A stretch of 64,000 nucleotides of DNA from Formosa agariphila KMM 3901 (GTDB lineage: Bacteria; Bacteroidota; Bacteroidia; Flavobacteriales; Flavobacteriaceae): NCBI RefSeq assembly GCF_000723205.1, contig NZ_HG315671.1:1027351-1091350 (forward strand). Direction: 5' to 3'. Below are positions 46,279 to 55,745 of the stretch, piece by piece. A program made the position numbers and the translations under genes. Position 1 is the stretch's first letter. Every line of letters starts with the position of its first letter. Below the pieces are notes generated by a model. That model did not search any database. It was given only the letters and a program-made list of their open reading frames with translations, and was not told the DNA's origin.

Positions 46279-46977
46279 ATGAACACAAACGAAAAGCACT
46301 TATACGATTTAGACGAACTTTCTGATTATAAAATTTCTGAAGGCTATGCCGATATTAGAGGTTGGGATGTAAAAGACATAGATAACCGAGTAATTGGAAA
46401 AGTAGATAATTTACTAGTTAATAAAGAAGCACAGCGCGTCGTTTACATTGACGTAGAGGTAGACAAATCTATAATCGACGCAAGTCATGATCCATATAGT
46501 ACAGACAGCAACCGAGAGGTTAGGGAATTTATTAATAAAGATGGTGAAAATCATATTATTATTCCCATAGGTTTGTTAGATATCAATTCCGATTTAAAAC
46601 ACGTTTATACCCACACTGTAAACTACAGAACGTTTTCTGAAACTAAGCGTTATAGAAAAGGTGACAATGTAGATCGCGCTTACGAAGTACAAGTATTAGA
46701 TTCTTATAAACGTGATATCGCGCTTCAAAACCTTCAGGATGCAGTTAAAACTGAAAGAACAGAAACTTTTGAAGAAGAACGTATAAGAGAACTGGTGCGT
46801 GACGAAATAAGAAAATTTCATAACATTGGCACCTCCTATTTCTCTAAAGTTGAAACAGATGAAACGGATTTACCATCGAAAACTCATAAAAATAACCCGT
46901 ATGACGAGGAAAATTTTTACAACAGACATGAGTTCGAAAACAACCCTTTTAAAAGTAATCAGGGGTCTAGAAGATAA
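46279..46977 (+). CDS. PRC-barrel domain protein
   Basis: 232 residues. A PRC-barrel domain covers about 12-75, with 'YADIRGWDVKDIDNRVIGKV' and 'RVVYIDVEVD'. A second strand-rich part with 'NHIIIPIGLLDIN' (about 92-104) may complete another barrel half. The C-terminus is charged and disordered-looking ('RTETFEEERIRELVRDEIRK', then Asn-rich). It is cytoplasmic by sequence. PRC-barrel proteins of this size occur in stress and photosynthesis-related contexts across bacteria, with mostly unknown roles. A strong terminator follows, so the operon probably ends here. Confidence 0.82.
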   Translation: MNTNEKHLYDLDELSDYKISEGYADIRGWDVKDIDNRVIGKVDNLLVNKEAQRVVYIDVEVDKSIIDASHDPYSTDSNREVREFINKDGENHIIIPIGLLDINSDLKHVYTHTVNYRTFSETKRYRKGDNVDRAYEVQVLDSYKRDIALQNLQDAVKTERTETFEEERIRELVRDEIRKFHNIGTSYFSKVETDETDLPSKTHKNNPYDEENFYNRHEFENNPFKSNQGSRR

Positions 46978-46983
46978 TTCTAA

Positions 46984-47027
46984 AATAAGGATTATTCCGT
47001 TATGGGATAATCCTTATTATTTTTTTT
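46984..47027 (+). terminator. Terminator after the PRC-barrel gene
   Basis: 12-bp stem (46984-46995 with 47007-47018), 11-base loop, then a T run. Confidence 0.83.
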
Positions 47028-47081
47028 AAAATTAGTTATTCCAATAAATTATTATGATTATTTACTAACCTCCAACCTCTT

Positions 47082-48308
47082 ATGCCATCCTATTTTATAA
47101 TATTATTAATTATTGGTTTAACCACACTTTTAGCTAGTTTTTCACCCATAGTTCTAAAGTACTTTAAGATTAGTTACACCATACCTTTTCTTGTTTTAGG
47201 TGGCTTATTGTATTATTTAAAAGCGCCATTACCTTGGCCCGATCCGATTTGGGATATTGATTCAACCTTAAAGTTTTCTGAAATGGTTGTAATTATTAGT
47301 ATAATGGTAGCAGGGTTAAAAATAGGTTTAAACTATACGTGGAAAGAATGGCTGAACCCATTACGATTATTAGGTATTACGATGCCTCTTTTCATGATTT
47401 TTGTATTCCTATATTCATATTTTATTTTAGACTTTTCTGGAGCACTTGCATTGCTATTAGCAGCGGTTTTATCGCCGACAGATCCAGCATTGGCTTCCGA
47501 AATTCAACTTAATGAAAAACAATCCGATGTGTCTAAAAGAAATACTGGGGTAGAATATAATTTAACTGCAGAAGCAGGCTTAAATGATGGTTTGGCATTT
47601 CCGTTTGTTTATTTGGCTATTTTATGGTCTAAAAAAGATAATTTAAACAGCGAAGTTTGGACAACTTGGTTAAGTTATCATGTGTTGTATAAAATTGTAG
47701 TTGGGGTTGTAGTCGGTATACTTATCGGATTTCTATATAGTTATTTTACCACTAAACTGACTAAAAAAAGAGAAAGCAAAATTCATCAAGCCTTTGTCGC
47801 CATTTCGCTAACATTAGTGTCCTATGGCTTAGCTGAGGTTATGAGCTCTTATGGTTTTATAAGTGTATTTTTTACAGGCCTTTTTGCACATTATCATGCG
47901 CATATAAATAGTGAAAGAAATAATTACGAACCCAGTTTAGAATTCATTACCAATGTTGAAAAATTTCTAATCATTTTTTGGATGGTCTTTTTTGGAGGAT
48001 CTATAATGGGGGGTATCTTAAATTTCCTCGATCTTAAATTAGTACTATTTTGTTTATGTTTAGTTTTAGTAGCAAGACCTGTATTAGGTTATATTTCACT
48101 AACACATTCTGGTTTAGATTTAAAGAAAAAATTAGCCATATCCTTTTTCGGAATTAGAGGCATAGGCTCTGTTTTTTATTTAACCTATGCCATTAAAAAT
48201 GGTGAATTTGAGAATACCGACCAGCTATTTTCTATTATAGCCTTAGTCATTTTAATTTCAATTATTCTGCATGGTTTAACTGTTAAAAGATCTATTTCTA
48301 AAATTTAA
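47082..48308 (+). CDS. Na+/H+ antiporter, CPA1 (NhaP-like) family
   Basis: 408 residues with about twelve predicted membrane helices. Family motifs are 'LLAAVLSPTDPALASEIQ', containing the ion-binding Asp, 'NLTAEAGLNDGLAFPFVYL' (Asn-Asp pair region), and the late 'FFGIRGIGSVFYLTYA' with the conserved Arg. It exchanges sodium (or potassium) for protons at the inner membrane for pH and salt balance. There is no cytoplasmic regulatory tail. It stands alone after a terminator. Confidence 0.92.
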   Translation: MPSYFIILLIIGLTTLLASFSPIVLKYFKISYTIPFLVLGGLLYYLKAPLPWPDPIWDIDSTLKFSEMVVIISIMVAGLKIGLNYTWKEWLNPLRLLGITMPLFMIFVFLYSYFILDFSGALALLLAAVLSPTDPALASEIQLNEKQSDVSKRNTGVEYNLTAEAGLNDGLAFPFVYLAILWSKKDNLNSEVWTTWLSYHVLYKIVVGVVVGILIGFLYSYFTTKLTKKRESKIHQAFVAISLTLVSYGLAEVMSSYGFISVFFTGLFAHYHAHINSERNNYEPSLEFITNVEKFLIIFWMVFFGGSIMGGILNFLDLKLVLFCLCLVLVARPVLGYISLTHSGLDLKKKLAISFFGIRGIGSVFYLTYAIKNGEFENTDQLFSIIALVILISIILHGLTVKRSISKI

Positions 48309-48377
48309 AAATGATACCCATGTTAATTGAATAGCATGAGTTCAAATATCTTTTTTAGAAATAAATCGTAAAAACCA

Positions 48378-49739
48378 TTACACAAAGGCACTGTAACCTG
48401 TTATCGCCCTTCCAACTATTAGTGTATTTATTTCTTTGGTACCTTCATAAGAATATATAGCTTCTGCATCGGCTACAAAGCGCGCCACATCATATTCCAA
48501 TAATATTCCATTACCGCCCATCACTTCTCGCGCACGACTTACTACATCTCGAGTTCGCATAGAACAAAACACTTTTGCAAGCGATGCATGCTCGTCTGTT
48601 AAAAGTCCTTGATCTTGTAATTCTGAAAGACGATATACCATCGCTTTCATTGCAGTTAAGTTTGCTAACATTTCCACCAAATGATTTTGAATCAGCTGAA
48701 ATTTAGCAATAGGTTTCCCAAATTGTTCCCGTTTCTTGGTATATTTTAATGCACTTTCATAAGCACCTCTGGCACAACCTAAAGCTTGCCAAGCTACGCC
48801 TGCTCTAGTCATTCTTAACACTTTTGCTGTATCTCGAAATGAATTTGCTTTTTGTAACCGATCGGATTCGAGCACTTTACAATCTGTAATTGTAATTAAG
48901 GCATTTTGCACCGTTCTTAAGGCCATTTTATCTTCAATCTTCTCCGCTTTATAACCTGGATTTCCTTTTCTAACTAAAAAGCCTTTCGCCTGATTACTAT
49001 CTACATCTCTTGCCCAGATTATAATAACATCGGCAAAAGTGGCATTTCCAATCCATTTCTTTTGTCCGTTTAAAATCCATTCATCACCCACTTTCTTACA
49101 TGTGGTTTCCATACCACCCGCAACGCCACTTCCTACATTAGGTTCTGTTAAAGCAAAAGCGCCAATGCTTTCCATTTTTTGCATTTTTGGTAACCACTCT
49201 TGTTTTTGTTCTTCACTTCCGCATAGGTAAATAGATCCCATTGCCAATCCGCTATGAACCCCAAAAAAAGTAGATATAGACACATCGACTCGAGAAATTT
49301 CTTCAGCGATAATACCTTCCATAACGAATGATAAATTAGGACAGCCATAGCCTACATAGGCCACACCTGTAATATTTAGTTCGGCTAATTTTGGGATAAT
49401 TTCCATGGGAAACTCTGCGCGCTTCCAATAGTCGTTTGCAATAGGTTCGACCTCGGTCTCCATGAAATTACGCACTTTCATCTGAATTTCTCGCTGTTCC
49501 TGAGTCAGGTTTAAATCATAATCGTAGAAATCGCCATCTATAGGAGGCAATTGACGTTGTCCTTTTTTGGCTTTTTCGGTGAGTAGTTTAGTTAATCCCT
49601 TAAGCTGAGTATCGTCCAATTCCCCAACTGATTTCATAATTTTTGGTAAGTCTATTTTCTCTGAAATCTCATTTAATTCAGCAAAGTCTACTTGCTTCAT
49701 TAAGTGTGTAATTTGTTTTATTTTTTTAAAAAATTCCAT
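48378..49739 (-). CDS. Acyl-CoA dehydrogenase family protein (GCDH/ACX4-like clade)
   Basis: 453 residues. A 70-residue N-terminal extension of charged helix precedes the usual acyl-CoA dehydrogenase domains: N-terminal helices (about 75-185), a beta middle ('GAFALTEPNVGSG', 'WILNGQKKWIGNA') and C-terminal helices. The catalytic Glu432 lies in 'YSYEGTKEINTLIVGRAITG', the arrangement of the glutaryl-CoA dehydrogenase / acyl-CoA oxidase 4 branch. It oxidises an acyl-CoA at C2-C3 with FAD. The true substrate is uncertain. It is an isolated gene, with no electron-transfer flavoprotein or hydratase nearby. Confidence 0.9.
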   Translation of the reverse strand: MEFFKKIKQITHLMKQVDFAELNEISEKIDLPKIMKSVGELDDTQLKGLTKLLTEKAKKGQRQLPPIDGDFYDYDLNLTQEQREIQMKVRNFMETEVEPIANDYWKRAEFPMEIIPKLAELNITGVAYVGYGCPNLSFVMEGIIAEEISRVDVSISTFFGVHSGLAMGSIYLCGSEEQKQEWLPKMQKMESIGAFALTEPNVGSGVAGGMETTCKKVGDEWILNGQKKWIGNATFADVIIIWARDVDSNQAKGFLVRKGNPGYKAEKIEDKMALRTVQNALITITDCKVLESDRLQKANSFRDTAKVLRMTRAGVAWQALGCARGAYESALKYTKKREQFGKPIAKFQLIQNHLVEMLANLTAMKAMVYRLSELQDQGLLTDEHASLAKVFCSMRTRDVVSRAREVMGGNGILLEYDVARFVADAEAIYSYEGTKEINTLIVGRAITGYSAFV

Positions 49740-50067
49740 CCTTTTGTTTTTAATTCACAAATGCATCTGACATGGACACTTGTAAAATTCCACAATTAAA
49801 GTACTAAAAAGCAACCACATTTGCTAATATGATAAAATTTCACGTAAATTATTATCAAATAGATAATTTTAATCCCGCTTCAGCTAACTCAAACACTTAC
49901 AGTAAGTTACATTATTTCATTTCCATTTAGTAGTGAGACTTTGCACTTTAAACGTCTGTAATTTTATAGTTTTATTATGATTTTTAGCGTCTAAGTCTAT
50001 TGGAATGCAGCACATAAATCAAATAATTTAAATGTAAATTTATGATTTAAGTAATTACGCTATAAAG
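49740..50067. other. Non-coding interval between divergent genes
   Basis: 328 AT-rich bases between the acyl-CoA dehydrogenase (minus) and AI-2E (plus) starts. No gene, RNA or strong promoter match is seen. Confidence 0.5.
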
Positions 50068-51102
50068 ATGAAAGAAAACAAACCTCAATCTACTTCAAAA
50101 AACAATCCGTCTTTTCAAAAAAAAGTATGGATAGTCGTTGGAATACTTGCTTTTTCAATAATTACCATATTACTTTTAAAAGCTACATTTAGAGTTTTTT
50201 TACTAATATTAGCTGGTGCACTTATCGCTATATTTTTTAGAGGATTGAGTAGTTTTATTCAAAAAAAGACCAAATGGAAGGAAGGAATATGTGTCGCTAT
50301 TTCCATTATAAGTACCTTTTTAATAGTCATAGGATTATTCTGGTTGATTGGTGCAAAGGTACAAGATCAAATGGCTGAACTCGTAGAAACCTTACCTAAG
50401 ACCGTTGAAAATGCAAAGGCGAAATTAAATGAAAGTTCGATAGGTAGAAATATTGTAGACAATTTCTCTTCTGTAGACTCGATTGAGAAAGCACAAGGTT
50501 TTGCTGGGCAATTCTTCCAATCTACATTCGGATTTTTTGGCGATCTTTATGTTGTTTTATTCATTGGAATTTTCTTTACCATATCTCCTAAAATCTATAT
50601 TAATGGCTTAGTACAACTCATACCTATTAAGGGGCAAGAAGCTGGTAAGCAGGTCCTAAATAATATAAGCAATCAGTTACTTAACTGGTTAAAAGGAACC
50701 TTCTTCTCTATGTTTGTTGTTTTTGTTTTAACGGCAATAGGTTTGGCTATTATTGGGATCCCGCTTTGGCTTGTTCTAGCTCTTCTAGCTGGTTTAATTA
50801 GTTTTATTCCAAATTTTGGACCTTTAATAGCATTAATCCCAGCGGTATTAATTGGACTTTTACAGAGTCCTGAAACGGCGCTTTTAGTCGTTGGACTTTA
50901 TATACTAATTCAGTTTATTGAAAGTAATTTTATTACAACACTTGTTCAGAAAAAATTACTAGACCTGCCTCCAGCGCTTATAATTATCGCACAGCTTATT
51001 ATGGGAACACTAACAGGGATATGGGGATTGGTTTTAGCTACTCCAATAATTGTAATCCTAATTGTATTAGTGCAAGATTTATATATAAAAAACAGAGAGT
51101 AA
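50068..51102 (+). CDS. AI-2E family transporter (PerM type)
   Basis: 344 residues with about eight membrane helices: an early pair near 20-60, the family's amphipathic middle (about 95-150), and a C-terminal cluster with 'LALLAGLISFIPNFGPLIALIPAV' split as 'LAGLISFIPNFGPLIA' and 'LPPALIIIAQLIMGTLTGIWG'. Members include the AI-2 exporter TqsA and Na+/H+ antiporter-like proteins in halophiles. The substrate here is unknown. The opening 'MKENKPQSTSKNNPSFQKK' is a soluble cytoplasmic tail. It is monocistronic, followed by a long non-coding stretch. Confidence 0.9.
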   Translation: MKENKPQSTSKNNPSFQKKVWIVVGILAFSIITILLLKATFRVFLLILAGALIAIFFRGLSSFIQKKTKWKEGICVAISIISTFLIVIGLFWLIGAKVQDQMAELVETLPKTVENAKAKLNESSIGRNIVDNFSSVDSIEKAQGFAGQFFQSTFGFFGDLYVVLFIGIFFTISPKIYINGLVQLIPIKGQEAGKQVLNNISNQLLNWLKGTFFSMFVVFVLTAIGLAIIGIPLWLVLALLAGLISFIPNFGPLIALIPAVLIGLLQSPETALLVVGLYILIQFIESNFITTLVQKKLLDLPPALIIIAQLIMGTLTGIWGLVLATPIIVILIVLVQDLYIKNRE

Positions 51103-52010
51103 ATTAGAGTACACTTAAAACACTGCCAATAAGATTATATTTATAAAGAGTTAAAGCTTTTACAAGCTGAAACACAGAATATGAATTTCGAATTAGTTTC
51201 TCATCACTAAAAAATAAAATCTGCACTCTAGCACATATGTTTTATGCTTACTTATACTTTTACTAGTGAAGCTGATTTTACTAGATATTGGTATGTTTAA
51301 ATAAGAATTTAAACCTTTATATAAAAATTTAGGGTATCTTTAAATTAAACTTAGAATGTTTAAAAATAGGTAATATTAAATGAGGTGATTCCTGTAACAG
51401 CTATGCAGGTGGTGGTAAAATAGAAAGTATAATGTATGATTAATGCGTTGGCCCTCTAACTTTAAACGTTTCACTTCTTATTGGTCCTGAAAAAATTTCC
51501 AATAAAATAAACGAGCCAAAATTATCAGACATTCATGTAGTAAGATCCTCTAAAAAGGTTTTGTAGTACTGAAACGATACTTTGCCTACAACGAGCTATG
51601 ATGCTCCTGTACGGATTAATTTAACGGTACCAAAATCGTTTTCTTTTTTCCGATAGTAAAGTTATGAGATTACATCGTATTATTAAAATAGAAATCCATC
51701 TTAGGATATTCTAGTGACGGTTTTTGCACCACATTCTTATTTAGGAATGAGTTGTTTTACTGTTTGCATATAGTCAGGAGACACCTTTGTGTTGTCCATA
51801 ATAATTGTATACAAATAATTAATTTCACATTATTTCACTTTAGCCTGAAGTGCATTTATTAATTCAAAAAAATTGATTGGGTTGAGGTTTTGAAAGTAAA
51901 AAAAAAACTATAAACAATTGATTACGATAAAGATATTTGCGTTTGCAATCTTGATTTTTGCTGATTAATTTTAAATTCATCGACTAAAACAAAACTGAAA
52001 ATTAGGGGGT
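51103..52010. other. 908-base non-coding interval with broken reading frames
   Basis: No intact gene. The middle part still reads as protein-like sequence interrupted by stops (see the relic at 51444). No repeats, tRNA or hairpin of note. Confidence 0.55.
51444..51656 (+). pseudogene. Possible gene relic, unidentified
   Basis: One frame is open for about 40 codons ('VGPLTLNVSLLIGPEKI...'), broken by two closely spaced stops near 51565, then open again in the same frame ('NDTLPTTSYDAPVRINLTVP') to a stop at 51654. The amino-acid make-up looks protein-like, unlike random AT-rich sequence. The family is not recognised. Confidence 0.35.
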
Positions 52011-52445
52011 ATGACCATATTAAAATTCATATTAATTAATACAGTAGCTGTAGCACTTATGACTGGATTTTCATATGTAATCTCTCAGGCTTATAATATT
52101 AATTTCAGTGAACCCAAGCGTTTAAAACAATTAGTAAATCGTGCACGTATCATAAGAAAATCTGATTTTGGAATATGGGTGGGATGGTGTTTACACTTTG
52201 GTATTGGCTTAGTGTTTTTGTTAGTGTATTTTCTGTTTAGAAACATTTTTCCCAACGGTCCTGAGTTAGTATATGCTTTAATTTTTGGTTTTTTAGCAGG
52301 ACTACTTGGTGTAGTAGGGTGGAGACTTATGTTTGCTTTACACGATAATCCGCCACAATTTCCTAAATTCCCATTTTATGTTCAGCTTGTTGGAGCTCAC
52401 ATTGTATTTAGTGCAACTGTGGCAGGGATGTTGTTTTTATTTTAA
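52011..52445 (+). CDS. Small integral membrane protein of unknown function
   Basis: 144 residues with four predicted membrane helices (about 3-25, 55-78, 86-106 and 122-143). A short basic loop between helices 1 and 2 ('EPKRLKQLVNRARIIRKSD') should face the cytoplasm. No cysteines in a motif, no catalytic residues. I do not recognise the family. It sits alone between two long gene-poor stretches, so context gives no hint. Confidence 0.7.
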   Translation: MTILKFILINTVAVALMTGFSYVISQAYNINFSEPKRLKQLVNRARIIRKSDFGIWVGWCLHFGIGLVFLLVYFLFRNIFPNGPELVYALIFGFLAGLLGVVGWRLMFALHDNPPQFPKFPFYVQLVGAHIVFSATVAGMLFLF

Positions 52446-52617
52446 GCAAAATACTTCAAAGATAAACCCTATCAATGAGTGTTTTTGAGAACTAATACAA
52501 TTCAAATAATTTAGTATCCTTGGAAATCATCTGACACATTAAAACCATTTTAATTTTGTCATGGCGCTTAAAATTATAAGTATCATACTAAAACATTTTT
52601 TGAAATAGATCATATAA

Positions 52618-53004
52618 ATCTGTCCGACTGTACACTATATAATTATCATAAAAAGAAAAGAAGCAATAACTAATGGGACTTATTATTTCAATCCTGATAG
52701 CGGAAGAGATAATCTAAATATAGATGTATTTGCCTTACCATTTAAAGTCATTTCAAAAAAAGAAATAGTATTAAATGATTATGAGATAAGTCGTTTAAAA
52801 GGGGGTGATTATAATTGGATTAAGGATAACAGCTGGAAAATAGTAACAAATGAAACACGTAATTTTAAAAACCTGTATTTTTTAGAGAGGGAAGAAAATA
52901 ACAATTTCGTTTTATATAAAGTAGAGACTGTTATCTATACATTTAAAAGTAGAAAAAGCAGCTTCCTTAGTTATAAGTTGGAAATTATAGTGTGTTTTTG
53001 TTAA
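52618..53004 (+). pseudogene. Open frame without start codon, likely gene fragment
   Basis: The frame is open from a stop at 52615-52617 to TAA at 53002, but it has no ATG or TTG, and its only GTG is near the end. The translation looks like genuine protein, for example 'NGTYYFNPDSGRDNLNIDVF' and 'YNWIKDNSWKIVTNE'. An ATG-led frame at 52561, in the same phase, stops at 52606. The simplest reading is a small gene whose 5' part has mutated. The family is unknown. Confidence 0.4.
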
Positions 53005-53268
53005 TGTAAAGAGTAGTAGTTAACTGGAGTGTTTACGAGACGCTTTTAATACAGTGTTAAGTGCTTATTCATCCATACCTTTTATCAAAATCAAAAGTCT
53101 ATTCAGTTTAGGTTTTATCCAAACTCGTTTAAGAGTAACAAGCAGTAATCCATTTTCATTAATAATTGCTTTAAAGAGTTTTCTATAGTATTAAGGCTAA
53201 TTTCTCATTTGTAACTGCCAAATTCTAATTAAGGTAGAATTTATGCCGTAAAGGAGTTAGACTTGTTT

Positions 53269-53412
53269 ATGAAGTATAAAATAAAATCCCATGCAACGAC
53301 CAACCTCAACGCCAAAGAACTCGAAAACCGTTATGGTTCCCGTGTACGTTCAAGATTGCGAAGTATGTTTAATCTTATAGCATTCGATACTAGTTCAAAG
53401 GATAAACGATAG
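53269..53412 (+). CDS. 47-residue ORF, uncertain
   Basis: ATG 53269 to TAG 53410. The product is basic, 'MKYKIKSHATTNLNAKELEN' then 'RYGSRVRSRLRSMF'. Its first half is clearly richer in G+C than the surrounding DNA. It may be a fragment of a larger imported gene, perhaps a DNA-binding or transposase-type protein, but nothing proves it is expressed. Confidence 0.25.
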   Translation: MKYKIKSHATTNLNAKELENRYGSRVRSRLRSMFNLIAFDTSSKDKR

Positions 53413-53682
53413 CAAATAAAATATTATTCTTTGAACAAGTATAAAGTCTTCAGTTTGTAAATCTTATCAATTTATATATGTAAAATATTAAGGAGAGTAT
53501 TATTAATCTTATTTGAATGTAAAACCTTTGAGTGAAATATAAATAATAATCAACCTATAAGAAATATGATGTTTAGAGGAGAAAGTATTAATATTAAAAT
53601 TTAATCTTTATAGAGGTGTTTCGTCCCTTTTCAATATTTGTCATTTAAATTATGACGATTTAAGTTTGATTTTTTTAATAAT

Positions 53683-54366
53683 TTGATAAAAAAGAATATT
53701 CAAAATTATAAATCGAGTTTTTATTTAGAAATTATTATATCATCTAATGTAGATAGGTGTATTTCTAATAGGTTTTATCTAGTTTTGTTAACAAATAATT
53801 CTTCTGAAAATTTGCAAGAAAATAACGTTTTAAATAATATAGGCAATAAAGCTGTGTTTAAGTCTACATTTAATAAGTTTTATAAGGAGTTGGTTATATA
53901 TGCCCATAACTTTTTGTATGACCAGCAAGCAAGTGAGGACTTAGTACAAGACGTTTATATTTATTTATGGGAAAATTCAGAAAAAATAGAAATTAAAACA
54001 TCAATACGTGCTTACCTATATAAAGCGGTTCAAAATCGATGTTTAAATTATCTAAAATCTTTAAAAGTTGAAGTTGATTTAGATACCATTAATTTAAATA
54101 CTTATATCACGACCGATTATGATTTAAATATTTTAGATAATCAAGATAAATTAATTATTTATAATCATGTGTTAAAAGTAGTTGATCAATTTCCTGAAAG
54201 AATGAAACAAATTTTTAAGTTGAAATATCTTCAAGGTTATAAGTATTCAGAAATTGCAGAGGAGTTAGATGTTTCTATTAATTCAGTTAAAACTCAACTA
54301 CAGAGAGCAAAATTAAAATTGAATGAGGCCATGGTTGTAATTCTTCTTCTGATAAGTAATTCGTAA
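53683..54366 (+). CDS. ECF-type RNA polymerase sigma factor (FecI-like)
   Basis: Region 2 is seen in 'VIYAHNFLYDQQASEDLVQDVYIYLW', given here as 'DQQASEDLVQDVYIYLW', and region 4 in 'PERMKQIFKLKYLQGYKYSEI' and 'VSINSVKTQLQRAKLKLNE'. The frame is open from a TTG at 53683 (227 residues). Similarity to the family begins later, and an in-frame TTG at 53812 would give 184 residues, the usual size. There is no ATG in the first part, so the start is unsure. It directs RNA polymerase to the adjacent SusC/SusD operon when released by the FecR-type anti-sigma encoded next. Confidence 0.88.
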   Translation: MIKKNIQNYKSSFYLEIIISSNVDRCISNRFYLVLLTNNSSENLQENNVLNNIGNKAVFKSTFNKFYKELVIYAHNFLYDQQASEDLVQDVYIYLWENSEKIEIKTSIRAYLYKAVQNRCLNYLKSLKVEVDLDTINLNTYITTDYDLNILDNQDKLIIYNHVLKVVDQFPERMKQIFKLKYLQGYKYSEIAEELDVSINSVKTQLQRAKLKLNEAMVVILLLISNS

Positions 54367-54518
54367 TGTTTTTCTTTTTTTGTTAGAGTATGTTTGCTTT
54401 TTTTGTCTGAACTCAGAAAAAAATTCATGTTTTTGTCACCCTTTTTAAATTTTCTGTTGTCATATTAAAAAAAGGTTACTTTTCTGTTAAGAGCAAAACC
54501 TTGATTTCTTTATAAGAT

Positions 54519-55649
54519 ATGACATTCAAACTTATTATTAAAAAAATAAAAAAGACATTAAACCAACAAGAATCTGAAATATTTGATGCTTGGTTTAATG
54601 AGTCTCCAGAACATCGTGCATATTTCAATAAGGTTAAAGTGAATTTTAACTCTGAAATCGATAATTTTAATATGAATGAGGCATGGAGTAAGATTCAAAA
54701 TAGTACACAAGAGCCAAGATTTAAAGTAAATTGGAAATATATGGTTGCGGCTATTTTAATTGGAATATTAGTTACTGCTAATTTTATAGTAAAACAGAAC
54801 GATAGTGAAAATTTCATTCAAGAATCTTCAAAAATTTCAGAAATAAGTATTGGTTCTAATAAGGCAATTTTAACATTGAATGATGGTTCAGAACTAGAAT
54901 TAAAAGAGGGTAATAGCCAAGCATTAACAAATGCCTCCTCCAATGGTAAAGAATTAATTTATAAGTGTTCGAAAAAACATAGAAGTGAAGTTATTTATAA
55001 TTATTTAACTATCCCAAGAGGTGGGCAGTATGTTGTAAAATTAGCTGACAACACCAAAGTATGGTTGAATTCTGAAACTAAAATCAAATACCCCGTAGAA
55101 TTTGAGGAGGGACAAGTTCGTCAAGTTGAACTTATTTACGGTGAAGCTTATTTTGAAGTTACATCAAGTGCAGTTAATAACGGAAGTTCTTTTAGAGTTT
55201 TAACTAAAGGGCAAGAAATTGAGGTTTTAGGCACTGAATTCAATGTAAGTGCATATCAAAATGAAATTTTAATATATACAACATTAGTTGAAGGAAGTGT
55301 GTCGATTGTTACAAATGAAAAGGAAATAAAACTAAAGCCAGGTGAACAATCTATTTTAGATACAAGCGATAATTCTATTCAAGTTCAATCTACTGAAACA
55401 TATTTTGTTACAGCTTGGAAAAAGGGGTTGTTTGCATTTAAAAATAAAACACTCTTAGAAATTGTGCCTATTTTATCTAGATGGTATGATGTGGAAATTA
55501 CTATTGATGACGAAAATTTAGAATCTGTTGGGTTTAAAGGAGTCTTAAGTAAAAATCAGTCTATTGAACAAATATTAGAATTAATAAAAAAAACAAACTT
55601 TTTAAAATCTTATGAAATAAAAGGAAATAAAATAGAAATAAAAAAATAA
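54519..55649 (+). CDS. FecR-type anti-sigma factor (FecR + DUF4974)
   Basis: 376 residues. The N-terminal cytoplasmic part (about 1-70, 'NQQESEIFDAWFNESPEHRAY') binds the sigma factor. One membrane helix lies at about 74-91. The periplasmic FecR domain (about 160-270) includes 'IPRGGQYVVKLADNTKVWLN' and 'RQVELIYGEAYFEVT'. DUF4974 at about 300-375 ('FAFKNKTLLEIVPILSRWYD') contacts the STN domain of the SusC-type receptor. It transmits the 'substrate bound' signal from outer membrane to sigma factor. It lies 150 bases after the sigma gene and 96 before susC. Confidence 0.93.
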   Translation: MTFKLIIKKIKKTLNQQESEIFDAWFNESPEHRAYFNKVKVNFNSEIDNFNMNEAWSKIQNSTQEPRFKVNWKYMVAAILIGILVTANFIVKQNDSENFIQESSKISEISIGSNKAILTLNDGSELELKEGNSQALTNASSNGKELIYKCSKKHRSEVIYNYLTIPRGGQYVVKLADNTKVWLNSETKIKYPVEFEEGQVRQVELIYGEAYFEVTSSAVNNGSSFRVLTKGQEIEVLGTEFNVSAYQNEILIYTTLVEGSVSIVTNEKEIKLKPGEQSILDTSDNSIQVQSTETYFVTAWKKGLFAFKNKTLLEIVPILSRWYDVEITIDDENLESVGFKGVLSKNQSIEQILELIKKTNFLKSYEIKGNKIEIKK

Positions 55650-55745
55650 GGGAGTTAAAGTTCACACCGTCCAAAGTATTAACCTTTTCTCCCTTTTGAG
55701 AATTAATAATCAACAAATGTTAAATTAAAAAATCATTACAAATTT

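Larger units (their letters stand above)
52446..53682. other. 1.2-kb gene-poor stretch with relics
   Basis: No intact gene. It holds a 129-codon open frame without a start codon (52618-53004), a 47-codon ORF of unusual composition (53269-53412), and on the minus strand a short protein-like frame ending at a stop at 53065 ('NENGLLLVTLKRVW...'). It separates old accessory DNA from the sigma/SusCD island. Confidence 0.5.
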
